Below are positions 49,321-62,400 of a DNA stretch of 64,000 nucleotides, in pieces (position 1 is the stretch's first letter; each line of letters starts with the position of its first letter). The position numbers and the translations under genes are program-made. Under the pieces are notes generated by a model. It ran no database searches, was not told where the DNA came from, and worked only from the letters and a program-made list of their open reading frames with translations. The stretch is from contig WBMW01005904.1 in assembly GCA_013396635.1 (NCBI GenBank), forward strand, positions 1 through 64,000, in the 5' to 3' direction. Source of the DNA: Penelope pileata (Eukaryota; Chordata; Aves; Galliformes; Cracidae).

Positions 49321-50499
49321 CCAGAATGTAATGTAATGGTGTATGATTTTCCAGCTCATGGGGATACTGTTTCGGCCTCTGGGTTCAAGTACTAGCTGCA
49401 TCCTTCTAGTGCCTTCCTTTGCTAATGAAGTTGGCCTTGGACTTGAAACAAAACTGTCAGATTTGCTTGAAGAAGCTATGGAAGACCTGCATTTTACATT
49501 TTGAAAATAGAGCTTTTCTTCTTTAGTTTGCTAATGGCAATGTACTACGTATGTAGTGCAGTCATTCTGGGTTTCCCAAGACGAGCTATTCCAGTCTGGA
49601 TCTAAGCTTCACCCCTTGATCTGTTCATATACTTGACATCATACATTCATATACATACTGGTTTAAAAATTAGAGAACGTGGAATGAATCCATAGATTTC
49701 CACCTTTCCAGGTGAAAGTTCTACCTTCCAGAATAATCCCAGACTGCACAACATCCTACTTTTGACAGAGTATACCCTGACATAGTGTAAACAGCCTGGT
49801 AGGGCAATCAGGGCCTTAATATTCAGTAACAATTTATTTCACCTAAGAATAATTTTTTTTGCTTATGTTATCCCATGTGACTTGGTCAGATTTCAGACAT
49901 TTTCACAAAATGTGACGGAGTCATGCCCTCCATAGGAAGTTTTTTTCTAATTTGAAGTTCAGTTATTTCTCTTTGTGAAAGTAGAGTCCAACATAAGATT
50001 TTTATACATGGAGGTTTAACAAGCTCCGAATCAGGAAATGGCCATCTGCAATGTATAGAGATTCCATGAGTGTGCACCCCTTAATTCACACGCAGGGTGT
50101 TGTGATAGCCTGGCTTTTTTATCTGTATGCTCTTAGACAAAGCCATCTTCTCATCTTCTCCATTTTAATATGGAAGTCACTAGCAGAGAACAGTAAATAT
50201 TACCGATCTTGTTCTTCATCAGGTGTGCAGGAATATATTAGGCAGCAAAGAGTTCAAATTAGTCAGGAAAGAAGGGATGATGGAAATAAACAGTTGTAGA
50301 GATTCATGTGCTTGGGCACCAAAAGACTAAAACTCAAGGCATTACGGAGCTTTGGCAACTGCACAGTTATACAGCATTTAAGAGCAGAATTCTCAAACAC
50401 AGATTTGAAACTGAGCTCTTAAATCGTCTAAATCCACATTCAGCACCTACATCCATTGCGGGGCCAATAGATGTGTAGGATGGGATCAGGTAAGTGAAG
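49321..50499. other. Non-coding stretch between two CR1 copies
   Basis: Nothing recognised; open frames are under 85 codons. It separates a minus-strand and a plus-strand CR1 fragment that both derive from the start of the RT domain. Confidence 0.55.
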
Positions 50500-50685
50500 A
50501 CACAGATGGAACTGAACTGGCAAGGGATGCAAAGAATAACAAGAGAGGATTCGATAGGCTAATTGGTCATAAGAGAAAGACCAAGAAGATAAATGAGAAG
50601 GGAGAACTTCCTACAGCAAACATGAAGAAGGCTGATATACTTAACAATTTCTTTGCCTCAGTCTTCACTGGCAGTCAGGCTTCTC

Positions 50686-51012
50686 TCATGCCTCTCACAC
50701 TCCTGAACTTCAAGGTGAGGGACTGGGGGAACAAAATCCCTCCTGCTGTAAGCAAAGAGTAGGTTTGAGACCACCTGGTGAGACTGAACTGGAGTCCATG
50801 CATGACATACATCCCAGGGTCATGAAGGAGCTGGCTGATGTGGTTGCCAGGCCACCCTCCATCATATTTGAAACATCATGGCTGTCATGAGAAGTTCTCA
50901 GTGACTGGAAAAAGGGAAAAATCGCTCTCATTTTAGAGGAAGGGAAGAAGAAGGACCCGAGTAACTATAGGCCAGTGAGCCTCATGTCTGTGACTGGGAA
51001 GGTCATGGAGAA
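50686..51012 (+). repeat. 327-bp exact tandem duplicate, copy 1
   Basis: Starts TCATGCCTCTCACACTCCTG and ends GGTCATGGAGAA. It appears identical to the copy at 51014-51340, offset by 328 bases. The single N between the copies suggests a contig junction. Confidence 0.95.
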
Positions 51013-51013
51013 N

Positions 51014-51340
51014 TCATGCCTCTCACACTCCTGAACTTCAAGGTGAGGGACTGGGGGAACAAAATCCCTCCTGCTGTAAGCAAAGAGTAGGTTTGAGACC
51101 ACCTGGTGAGACTGAACTGGAGTCCATGCATGACATACATCCCAGGGTCATGAAGGAGCTGGCTGATGTGGTTGCCAGGCCACCCTCCATCATATTTGAA
51201 ACATCATGGCTGTCATGAGAAGTTCTCAGTGACTGGAAAAAGGGAAAAATCGCTCTCATTTTAGAGGAAGGGAAGAAGAAGGACCCGAGTAACTATAGGC
51301 CAGTGAGCCTCATGTCTGTGACTGGGAAGGTCATGGAGAA
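51014..51340 (+). repeat. 327-bp exact tandem duplicate, copy 2
   Basis: Same sequence as 50686-51012. It continues directly into unique CR1 sequence (AATCCTCCTGGAAGC), which is the natural continuation of the reading frame, as expected if only one copy is real. Confidence 0.95.
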
Positions 51341-51375
51341 AATCCTCCTGGAAGCTATTTTAAGGCACGTGAAAG

Positions 51376-54300
51376 ATTAGGTTCAGACAGAACTCGGGAA
51401 GGAAAGGAAGGGAGTAGTCCTACAAGAGAGGAAAATACCACAACAGAAAGAAAAAAGTGAGTCATGTCCTTAAGTGCTGAAAGGAGTAATGGAGAAAGAC
51501 TGTAATTAATACATCTACCTGACTTAACATACATGTAGAAAAGGCAATGACACACACTAAATCAAGACAACAAAACAGTGTTGGTGAGTGAAATGAAACA
51601 CAGTATTGTAAGGATGTTAGAAATAGTAGAAAAGGTAGAAAACACGATTAACACGAAGGTCAAGAGCTATTCATGAAAGGTAGGAATAAAGGTGCGCATG
51701 GTAAATACTGTTGCATATTAAGCAAGAAACAAATTGGAAGGATAATTGGTAACACAGGTAAACCAGAATTTCTTTGGTTCAGATTGCTTTGAGGATGGCA
51801 ATATTATGACTCCGCAGTAGGCCTTCAAGATAGGAGGTATTAAGACAAAATTTCTGTAGAAGAGAGAAGTATCGGGTGGAGGATTGTCTCTAATTGTAAG
51901 TGATTGCCATTGCAATAAATTAAAGCAATCCATAAGAGGGAGAAGAATGATTTCTGATAAAGACACCAGTTATGAAAAAGCACACTGAAATTGATAGTAT
52001 TGAGAGGGCTGATTAGTCAACTTGAGACTTAATCTGAGCATACTCACTGATGTACTTTTGTAAACGGAGTTGAAGATCACAGTCTCTGAACCACCCCTTT
52101 ATGGAGAGCTGCATATCAGTAGTGGTTGTTCATCCTGCAGAAAGCCATTGCCACATTTCTTGACACACTGCTTGAACAAAAGGAAACCTGGTCACTGTTC
52201 AGTGTGGGCTGAGTTCGTATCTGCAGAAGTTAGAGAGCAGAGTAGCTGGAGAAATACTGTCTTGAAAGGAAGGTCAGCAACAGCATCTGTGATCTCCCCT
52301 GTAGTTTTTAGAAAACAAGTGTTGAATGTTCCTGTCCATTTTAGCCAACTTCCTATGCTTAGGCCAGAGAGAAAAAATAATGTGCATTGCATAACACTGG
52401 AAAAGCATGGTGGACAAAATTTCAAAGTTGGAAGCAAGGAATCTTATTGAATCTAACTGGAGACGGCACAGCAGAAGGGATATCATTGTACTAATGATAT
52501 CTGAAAGAAAGGAAAACATATTGAAACCTATATCTCTGCAAGTTTCACCTAAATGTAATGAAAAGCTTTTGAAAACATTTGAATAGGAAGAATAATTACG
52601 GCATCGAAATAAATGGAAAAAGACATTAAATACAATATTATATTATGAAATCAAATCAGTCTAAACTAATTTGCCATATTTCATCTATGAGGAGCTTAGT
52701 TTTCTAGAAAGAGAAAATACAGGAATGTCATCTGCTCAAACAGCAACATGTTTGAGATTTCTAGGCCAGGGAAGCACATTAAATGTCCACCCGCTTACCT
52801 AAACATGTATTACTTATTGTAATTCATTAATGAAATTTTGATTAGAATGAAACACAGATCAGACTTGTTCAGGACTGTGCATAACATTTAGGAGCTTACC
52901 ATAATTAAACATATTTAAAATCCAATTTTTAACCAACTATTCACTCATCTTTGTGTTATTGCTTCTTATTCTTATTTCATTACAGTATTTAAGGAATGGA
53001 ATGACAGATAACGTCATAAGCCTCATTAAAGCAAGTTATATCAGGTGTTTTTCTTTTGTTCTTATATGTTATTTAATGAAATTAGACAATTTTTATATTG
53101 GTTTTCTTGATAAACTTATGTTGCTTGTTGTTTATAATCTCATTATCTTTTCGGACACTCAGAAATTGAACCTTTAATAAGTTTTCCAGTATGTTTCAGG
53201 GTTTGAAACCAAGCTGATTATATCCGTATTTCATTGAGTCCTCTTTTCTCTCCATTAGTTTGGAGAAAGAGAATTAGGTAGTTCTCTCCTAGTCTGCTGG
53301 ACACTATATGTCTGTCATGACATCTGAAAGATAAAGCTCTTCTAAAAGAGCTTATTTTGTCTATTTCCTTAATCATTCAAGGATGAACTACATCTGACCA
53401 TGCCTACTTGAGTAGATCTGTGTCAGCTAAATATTCTCTAAACTTTCTTACTTGGACTCGTATTCTGATTTATTAAAAAAAAAATAATTATACCTATTAA
53501 AAATGATTTCCTTTTGGTAAGGATCAGAACAAAGAAAACACGGAAGTTTTACCCTTCTTTGAATCATCTGCATTCTTCCAGTTTAATCTGTAATTCAAAT
53601 GTAATCTGTACTTTCATATATATATTGCCATACATAAATTCTTTGTGATCTAGCTTTAAAAGTAACTTGTGCTCTCCTGTGGCTCTCAGAAGGTTTCAAC
53701 AGAGTTAAAGCAAATCAGATCCTCTGAAAATCTATCCTTGCAATGTGACTATTTTTTTATTTTCTCAAATTGATCTTCTTGTTCTACAGTTATGCTACCT
53801 GCCAAGTATTATGTGGTTGTCTGCATTTGAATTATTTCAGAAAAAATATTCAGAAGTATTTAAGAAAAAAATTTTTTTTTTCCTGTGACAAATATGAACA
53901 GGCAGGAAGAAACTACTTGGCTTGTGTTTGTTGCTATGTCAGTAGTATATCTTCTTTGGATTTTGCTGGCAGCTAGTGCAGCGTTTTTGATTGCTGTATT
54001 AGTCTCCCTCACTCTGACATCCTTTGATGCAATATGAACTGGCTGCTTACTCCATACAAATTTGCATTTCACTATTGTAGAAAGCTCCACCATTGCAGAG
54101 TCCTGAAGCTAAAGGAGATTAGATTAAAAGAGGTTTTCTAAATGAAATTCTTTCAATAAATCAATGCCAAATTCNCTTTTCTGCTTTATTTTGTGAATCT
54201 TCAAGCACATTATTTTTTCTGTGCATACTTACATATAGAAATTAACTTTGGCTTTTTCTACTAAAATTCAGTAACATAGATCTTGATTTATCCTAGGTAG

Positions 54301-55659
54301 AAATCATGAAGAGTTTGAAGGCACTGCACAATCTTGCTGTTTCTATTTCTGCAGCTGAGTGCTGTAGTTCAGTAGTTCATCAATTTCCACCATTGTATGT
54401 TCTCAAGCTGTACTATGAAATCTCTGTTTTAACATCATGCATATATCAATCTGCCACATTCAAATGTTCGAAAATGCAGATATACACAGTCCTGCGCGAC
54501 TCTCCTATATAGATGACTTAAACATATCTATGACAGCTGTGGAAATATTATTTGTACTCAGATTTCTTAACAAAAAGAATTTTTCTTTCAACAGCAGGTA
54601 AAGCAGGTAACACTTGATTACATTAACTATTTTAATTGCAGCTCCAAAACATAGATGACAAAATAGTATCAAATGCAAATTTAAGTCTTTGACGGCTAAC
54701 AGTGAAACAGGAGTAGATTTCAACTTTTTCCTAAAAAAATGTCTTTTCCTGCGTACAAAAACAGCCTCTGTATATAATACACTAAAATGAATAGTTTAAA
54801 TCATGATCATTTTAAGTATTATTTCAATGAACTGGCGTTCATTTAAAAAAATATATATCCTTTTTCACAAGATATTCTCCAAAATAAAATTAGCTGATAT
54901 AATTTATTAACTTTAATGAGAATATTTGCTCAGTGAGAGATGAATGTCTGCTATAATTTGTCTAATCTGTTATAAAAATAAATGCATTTATTGTGATTTT
55001 TAGTATTTATGATTTTATTATGCTGGGAAGTAAAAGTGACTTTAGAATTTAATGGAATTATTTATTATTTGTGGAAAGTTGTGGTTAAATAGAAATTCAG
55101 TTTAATTCACATTCACATTTGTTAAAAATAAACCAAATCAGCATTTATATATTGTTTACTGGAGAAATAAATCTATAGACATTTTTAAATATATATATAC
55201 ATATATACAAAATTTCATGCAAAAATAATCTAGTAAATGAAGAATGTATTAACTATCACTTGTTCAATTCATTACTTTTTTCCATACTCTTCAAGTTTTA
55301 ATTTTGCACCTCATCATTACTTAAAAAACTGAAACTAGAAAATGAACTTTCGTCTCTCTTCAACATGCTCTGAATCTCACAATTTAATTTCAGCTGAGCA
55401 TTAAACTAGTCAAATAAACTGAAGAGAAAAGTATTCTTGTGCATCTTCATGAAACAAAAATGTTGTCAAAAATCAGCTTAGCAGCTTCATTAGACTATGC
55501 TTTTGGTTTTTTAACCAAGTCCTAGTTCCTTGTGCTCCAATTTTTTAAAAACTATGATGGGAAACTTGCACCACTTAATTGAATGTAAATTATACTAAGG
55601 GGCTGTTAAGGAATCTGAATGTAAATTACTTTTTTTAAAAAGGAAAAAAAAATATTAGA
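51376..55659. other. AT-rich non-coding stretch
   Basis: No gene recognised. A 126-codon plus-strand frame at 52070-52450 overlaps minus-strand frames of similar size and matches nothing. An isolated N lies at 54175. (TA)-rich runs lie at about 53617-53627 and 55189-55208. Confidence 0.55.
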
Positions 55660-56293
55660 GCCAGTAGTGTGCCCTTGTGGCCAAGAAGGTCAATGGTATC
55701 CTAGGGTGCATTAAAAAGAGCGTGGTCAGTAGGGCAAGAGAAGTGATCCTCGCCCTCTACTCTTCCCTGATCAGGCCACTTCTGGAGCACTGTTTCCAGT
55801 TCTGTGCTGAGGAGCCCAGAGTTCAAGAAAGACAGGGAACTGCTGGAGAGAGTCCAGTGGAGGGCCACAAAGATAACTGGAGGCCTGGAGTATCTCTCAT
55901 ATGAGGAAAGGCTGAGTGACCTTGATGTGTTCAGCCTGGAGAAGAGAAGGCTGAGAGGGGATTTTATTAATGGTTATAAATATCTAAAGGATGAGAGTCA
56001 AGTGGAAGAGACCAGCCTCTTTTCAGTGGTGCCCAGCGACAGAATAAGGAGCAACGGACACAAACGGGAACATAGGAAGTTCCATATGAACATGAGGAAA
56101 ACATTCTGTACTTTGAGGATTATAGAGCACTGGAACAGGTTGCCCAGGGAGGCTGAGGAATCTCCTTCTCTGGAGATACTCAAAACCCACCTGGACTCCT
56201 TCCTGTGTAACCTACTGTAGGGAACCTGCTTTATCAGGGAGTGGGACTAGATGATTCTCAGACATTCCTTTCAACCCCTATGATTCTGTGATG
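55660..56293 (+). mobile_element. CR1 LINE, 3' fragment with octamer tail
   Basis: Starts at CCAGTAGTGTGCCCTTGTGG, equivalent to the SQQCALVAKK region of ORF2, and runs to the 3' tail CCTATGATTCTGTGATGCTG near 56293. ORF2 is split by a frameshift near 55810. The first frame has AKKVNGILGCIKKSVVSRAR and REVILALYSSLIRPLLEHC; the second has FKKDRELLERVQWRATKITG onward. It is the same subfamily as the minus-strand copy at 36735-37205, giving an inverted pair about 18.5 kb apart. Confidence 0.96.
55804..56220 (+). pseudogene. CR1 ORF2 C-terminal remnant
   Basis: This is a 138-codon frame containing SPEFKKDRELLERVQWRATK, then SYEERLSDL, VFSLEKRRLRGDFINGYK, FSVVPSDRIRSNGHKREHRK and EHWNRLPREAEESPSLEIL, ending with LCNLL and a stop. 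That is the canonical CR1 ORF2 terminus. The catalytic part of the reverse transcriptase is not present, and a frameshift separates it from upstream ORF2 sequence. Confidence 0.92.
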
Positions 56294-58239
56294 CTGCGAA
56301 TATATATCTCAGAAAATATCCCTTTATCTGTAGTGATCTAATATACAAACACAGATACTGGCAGTGAGTGCATGTACCTGTGCAAATAATTCATACTTTT
56401 ATGGTATGATTTAAAAGTTATTCTTTTCAGTTTCTACTACACCCTTTCAAAAGCAGCCTCTTCACTGGATTTACATTGCCATCTGACAGTATTTTGGGAA
56501 TTTTGCCAGAGCGCTGGATGATCAAAGGAAACCTGTGATTTTCATTTTACGCTATACAGCCTACCCAAGGAACAATGTTCTGAACTACATAGTGGGCTTT
56601 GTCTGTGGAATCAGTCAGTTAAGTGATGCCTTCACAGCATTGTAGGTATGTTCAGGAGAAACAGTTCTACCTATTTAACAAATGATCATCTTCAGTAGCA
56701 GTTATCACACTTAAATTTGAGATGACTACAGTGTAGCCTTCCATATGTGAGATAATTATCTGAACTCCAGGCATTTTGATGATATAACTATGTTTGTCGT
56801 TGAGTAAATGTCTATAATGAACACATGTATAGCACGTTAAAAATATTTTTCTGTTGACCACAGAAAGAGTCCAGACAACTAATTCAGGTATGGACACACT
56901 GTAGAGATCTAAAGTCAAATGAAATGGATCTCATACTGTGTTGATGGGACTTCCAGCTGGGCAGAGATTGAGTACAAATTCTATTTGGCCAAAGGGCCCA
57001 GTCCCTATTTTCATTGTTTAAATCTCTGTGGCACATGAAGTACTGTTTTATTGAAGGATACCTACAACTTACGCTGAATTCTCAGGTGCTTAATTGTGGG
57101 TACACAAGTTTGAAAACATTTTCTCTCCGGTTTCCACCTAGCTACAGCACTTGTTCATGTTGTTTTCTGATTCTAGAATCCACCTTATCTTGACTTCTTT
57201 GTTAAAGTTGGAATATCATTCATTGAATTACAGACAAATGAAACTGTCTTCTCTCCAGATGTCACAGCTATCTTTGTGCAATGTTTTGTAATTTAGGAGT
57301 GCAAATTCTGTTAATATGCAAGCAATATTTTTGTGGAACTGTATGTACTTCTTTTATGGTTCATGGTGCATTGTAGATAACAACTTGCAATGGGACCAAA
57401 CAACTTTATTCTACCATGAATAATGTTTTGGATTTCATTGAAGTCAAAGAAGACTGTCTTTTTCAAACCATAAACATATAAAGACATAGATACTATGATT
57501 TCTGTCCTGGCAAAAAGGTTCTGTCCTTTTAGACGGTTGTTCCCAACAGCAGCCATAAACAGACCACTGGGGAAGAGTAAGTATGTAAAGAATCAGTTTG
57601 TATGAGGACAAGGCTGTCCTTAATGATTTCCCAGTTCCCAACATTTCCAGTTCAGTGGACTTTGCAAGCCTGTTACAGACAGTTTTTTTACAAAACATGC
57701 ATTTGATGTCTCTTCCAGAACTTCATTCAGTATCCCCTTGGATATTTAAACATTCTGCATGAAGAACAGACTTTGGCAAACAGTAATGCAGCTCCACTGT
57801 CCAATGTTTAAAGAACTTCCTCTTTTTTTTCAAATGCTCCCACTTGCTTCATTTTACGGTCTCTAGTTTTGTTACTGATTGAGCAGTCCATCCCTCTCTT
57901 TCTTCTTCATGGCCAGCATGATTTTATAAATCTCTGTCACATTTCTCAGGTTGTATACTTTTCAAATTGAAAGACCAAGCATAGATGAGTTGTGAGTTTG
58001 TGCAGCAAGGTCGTGTTTTGTCCTGTGTTTGGTGTTTAACACATTCCTAATACGTTAGGAATTATTTTATTTTATTTTTTTTTAACTTCTGCCGAGCCTG
58101 GATCTGATACTGTCATAGAACTAGCTATAACACACCCAAGATATTATATGTGTAGTGTAAGCCTGGTGTAAGTTTGAGTACCCTAAGAGTACACAAACAT
58201 CCGTCTGATTTCATCATGAGACCTCACTTGATTATTTTT
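56294..58239. other. Non-coding stretch, nothing assigned
   Basis: No gene or repeat recognised. Open frames are under 90 codons. Confidence 0.55.
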
Positions 58240-58570
58240 CAGTGGTCTTGATAACCTGGAAAGGTCCCAGTCATCTGGAAACTGACAAGTGTTGTACCAG
58301 TTTTCAAGAAGGGAAAGAAAGTAGACCCTGGTAATGACAGACCTGTCAGTCTCACTTCGGTAGCTGGTAAAATTATGGAGAAGATTGTTCTGGTGTTTAT
58401 CAAAAAATACCAGAAAGACAATGCAATCACTGATCACAGTCAGCATGGGTTTCATGAAGGGAAAGTCCTGTTTAAGTAACTTAATTTCTCTTTATGACAA
58501 GGTTACTCACTTAGCTGACCATGGGAAGCCAGTTGATGCATGACTTGGCTTCCAAATCTTGGTTTTAATT
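58240..58570 (+). mobile_element. Old CR1-like LINE fragment from the start of the RT domain
   Basis: One plus-strand frame reads VIWKLTSVVPVFKKGKKVDP, then GNDRPVSLTSVAGKIMEKIV, and QHGFHEGK shortly after. A frameshift follows, then SCLSNLISLYDKVTH and KPVDA. These are conserved blocks of the CR1-clade reverse transcriptase between the linker and motif A. It has several disabling changes and no 3' end. It is more diverged than the other copies and may represent a different CR1 lineage. Confidence 0.85.
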
Positions 58571-59244
58571 TGGCAGAACTTGATTTTGAAGTCTAAGCCA
58601 GTCTGAAATATGAACAGATATCTGAAGCATAGTGAAGTATGTATTTTTTAAGTGTTTCATGTGAAGAGAGTCAATTTAGGTTATTTGTGTAGGATTTGTG
58701 AAGAAAAAAGATGTCATCTGTTTCTGTGCAATTTCAATACCTTGAAAATAGTACCCTGCTGTTCACTGGCATCTTATGAATTTTATTATTGCACATGATT
58801 TTTCCCTAGATCTACTACTTTGCAAACAACTTTGCAATTCCCTGTAACTGTTTATGAACAGATTGAAGTAAGAGTAATTCCAACATCTGCTACACAAAAA
58901 TCGTCTTAAAATCAATACAAATGAAAGCTGCCATTATGTGCTAACATGGGTAGTTCTGTTATATTTGAAATTGCATGACAGAAATTGAAACTTTACTGTG
59001 AAGTAACTGCTGAAGGGGACCATGCAGAGCAAAGGACATGACATTCCAATTACTTCATATGGCAAAGATTAGGTCTATAGGTCTGTTTTAACTGGATGAC
59101 TGAATGAACAAGAGTCTCTAACAGCAGCAGCAGTGCTGCCTGTTTAAGGGTGTTTTCACAAGTTACTGTTGGAGCACAGGTACAAGTGCATCAACTCTGT
59201 TTCCTGTAGATCAACATTCCCAACAGCTGCTTTGCGGGAACTTT
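58571..59244. other. Non-coding stretch
   Basis: Nothing recognised between two LINE fragments. Confidence 0.5.
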
Positions 59245-59445
59245 CATAGAATCATGGAATGGTTGAGGTTGGAAAGGACCTCTGGAAGACATTTTGTCCA
59301 AGAACAAATAGGGCCATCTAAAGCCACTTTCTCAGGATTTTATCCGTTAGAGTTTTGAATATCTTCAAGAAGAGAGTCTTCACAACTTCTCTGGGCAACC
59401 TGCTAGCTTCTACCTGGAATTTCCTACCTAGAGTTTCTTGATCAT
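59245..59445 (-). mobile_element. CR1 LINE, old 3' fragment
   Basis: The plus strand starts CATAGAATCATGGAATGGTT, then GAGGTTGGAAAGGACCTCTG, the 3' hallmark of CR1. Sequence equivalent to the end of ORF2 and the 3' UTR follows to about 59445, with many substitutions. The octamer tail has only one or two units left. No frame is open. Confidence 0.85.
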
Positions 59446-62400
59446 CTGGGATATATGTTTATTTTCTTTCTTTTTTTTTTTTTTTTTGTAAGCAAAACAT
59501 GTCTCTTGAGATGAATTTTACATTTCTGTTCCTGTGATGACCTGTAATAACCTCCATCCTCTTGATAAATTACCCTTTTTTGTCTGCGTGTCTCTATTAT
59601 AATGGAAATGAAAATGGCACAAGATGGCCTCGCCAGTGCTCTTTGTGCCCTACACCCATCAAGTCTTTGCAGATCAGAACTGCTTTCTGATGGATTGGCT
59701 TGGACCAGATGTGTAACATTTTGCAACTGTACTTTTTTGCAACTTTGTGCATCTGCACTGCTATACCTTTAGTCCATCATGTATGGTTTGGTACCTACAG
59801 TAACAATGGGAAGGAAAGAGCACAAGACAAATGAGGACAGACACCACTTAACTGCACGAGTATCAGACAGTGTATGACAAGACATCTCACAGAACATATG
59901 GGCTTCTTGGAACAAATAGCACCTGGAGCAAGAAGTATCTGATTTCCTCATAGTATTCACGAAAACTTTTTTTACTTTCCAACTCTTTATTAAAATGCTT
60001 TCCGATAGGTCAGACCACAGAGAGCTAAGATTAATTAGCAGGCAGCTATACAATTTCACACTTCTTTTTTTCGGTAAGCAGTGAAGCGCTTCTTTAAGTG
60101 AGAGAGGAGCAGCGGTACAGAATTCCCTGCATGTATGTTGACAGGGAAGGTTGGTACAGAAAGCCCTCTTTTCTAGAGTGCACGATAGTTGCCAAAAGAT
60201 CTGTTAATAGAATGCTTTACTGAACAAATAGGGTTTAAAACATGTGTGATTTGTTAGAATTATAATCTGCAGGGGTGATATTCAGCTGACTCCGTGTAGC
60301 TGTCTATTGTAGAAGGCTATATTTGATCTAGTCGCTCTTGGCTCCCTTTGCAGCCAATAAAGAGAAACAGGCACTTTTAGATCATGACTCATCTACCCCT
60401 AAAGTAGATGTCATTTGCGTCCTAATACAGCAATGCCTGTAATTTGCTATAAGAAGAGTTGAGTTTGACTGTCTTAGATGTAGACATGACAAGTGAGGTG
60501 AGATGATTCCCAGCCTGAGGCACTGTTCCAGCATGACTGTTTCCGCAATACTGTGACAAATCTCTCTGTAACTCAACAGAGAAAAGGTGTGATTGAAACT
60601 TCCTCTATTAGTGCTGCAAACCTATAGATGTTAGGAAGCTTGTGTCATTTGTTAACGTAGGTCAGTTAATAACTAAACAGCAAGAAACAAATAACTAAGG
60701 AAAGATCTTTAAGAGTGTAGTGAATTTATAATTTGACAGAAACCATGCTGGGTGATGTGCACTATTTTCATACAACAGCTCCCAGCAACACAGCAATACT
60801 AATACAGATGAGTTTCCCCTACTTTGAGCTTTATTCTGCTCTTACAGCCCTCTTACATACATGTAATTGTGCTGTTTTCAGTGAAATTACTCCTGATGTA
60901 AGCTGCATACATGACAGCAGCATCAGTCTTCCATTGCAATTCACTTCTGTTCAATCTATTTTTTCTGAGTAAAAAATGTTTTTATGTTATTTTCTGCAAT
61001 ATAGTTCTGTGCTATGTTTTGCAAAGTGATTTCTGCACTAGTGTTTTCACAGAAACATTGTCACTAATGTTTCTTTTTTATTATCACTGAAAGTGTGCTT
61101 TGCTGTTTTGATCTTCTAAATGTATGCCTCTACAATTTTAAAATCCCAGGGTTCTGCTCCTGAATCTTTATTGTCATCTATGTTCCTTCTCTGCTGCTCT
61201 TCAGGCTGTTCTCTACAGATTGACACGACTGACTCAGATGCCTCAATACTATGGAGACTCAGATATTATGATAATGAGCGTGGTAGGTACATTAGACTCC
61301 AAGAAGGACTCCAGGGTCATCGTAGATAATTACCCTAACATCAGCTGTCTGCAGTGCTGTGACTAAAAGGGATAATGTGGGCTTCAGAATTACATTAAGG
61401 GGAAGATACATCTAGCAGAGGTAGGAAAATAATCTGGGTTTTGTGTGTGTGTGCATCTTTGCCTGAAGAATTGCTTATGGGGCAGAGCTGGAGGCAGGTC
61501 ATCAGCCAGGCTCTGTCAACGTGCAGAGAGACCCTGTCCTTAGATGTGTGGCGAGTGTAATGCAATCACACATTCATGATCAAGGAGATTACTAGAATTT
61601 GGAAGAAAGTTTTCCCCTGAATTCAACAGATTAGTTTGGACTGTGCCTTGGACTTTTATTTATTTGGTTGTGCATTTGCAGTGTAAAGTAAGCAATATTC
61701 AATTTTATTTTACCTCCCCTGTGTCCTGATCTTGAATAGCTCTCAGACTTTCCCTTTGTCCTCACTTGCTGGACTGAGAAGCTGGAATTTGAGTCCATAT
61801 ATGGTATCTGGATCTGGATAAAACAGAATTTCAGTTGATAATAAGCAGTCAGGCTAGATAACCATATTGTTTGTTCTTTTCTCAGAAGAACAAAAGCGCT
61901 AGAGACAGACATGCTTGGTATCGTGTCCCAAAGCCCTCGCCCTCATATAGCAATTACCTGTGCAAATTTTTTCTTCAGTTCTCTTTGGAAAAAAACCTGT
62001 TGGGTAAAGAGAAGTACCCCATGTCTTTAGATAGGTTGTCTGTATGAGTAACTCAAGAAGAAAAGTTGTGCATCAGAGACCAAGTTTATTTCTGGGGAAG
62101 ATTTACATTTACTACATGTATTCTGTAGAATATTTGAGTGACTCCTAGGAGATAGTCCATAAGAGCCTGATCTGTTGTTCTCTCTGCAAGAGTGTGACAA
62201 GAAAAGTTATATCTCCAAATAGTCCAACAGAATTTTTTTTTACATTCCGCTACTGACTAATGTATGTGTTCGCCAAAAGGCCTAATATCATGACTTTAAT
62301 TCTTAATACATGCAGCACCAGAAGAAGCCTACGAGTTTGGGAAACTGTGTCTAAATCTATGCTTTGAAACTGTATGATTCACATTCATGCAACTACACTC

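Larger units (their letters stand above)
50500..51375 (+). mobile_element. CR1 LINE, internal ORF2 fragment, containing a 327-bp exact duplication
   Basis: From about 50500 the plus strand encodes the ORF2 linker and start of the RT domain: ELARDAKNNKRGFDRLIGHK, then ELPTANMKKADILNNFFASV and FTGSQ. It then continues with stops and frameshifts through a region equivalent to SNYRPVSLMSVTGKVMEKIL, ending at about 51375. No 3' UTR or octamer tail is present, which is unusual for CR1 and implies later deletion of the 3' end. The 327 bases at 50686-51012 are repeated identically at 51014-51340, split by one N. The 73-codon minus-strand frames over each copy are antisense shadows. Confidence 0.85.

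Noticed and set aside
50710..51259. Two identical 73-codon minus-strand proteins, first taken for a tandem gene pair
   Set aside because: They are antisense to a plus-strand CR1 fragment and are identical because of the 327-bp duplication at the N.
52070..52450. 126-codon plus-strand frame
   Set aside because: Two minus-strand frames of 81 codons overlap it, composition is ordinary, and nothing resembles a known family.
28140..59445. Direct repeats considered as a CRISPR-like or satellite array
   Set aside because: The repeated sequences are scattered CR1 3' ends in both orientations, not evenly spaced units.
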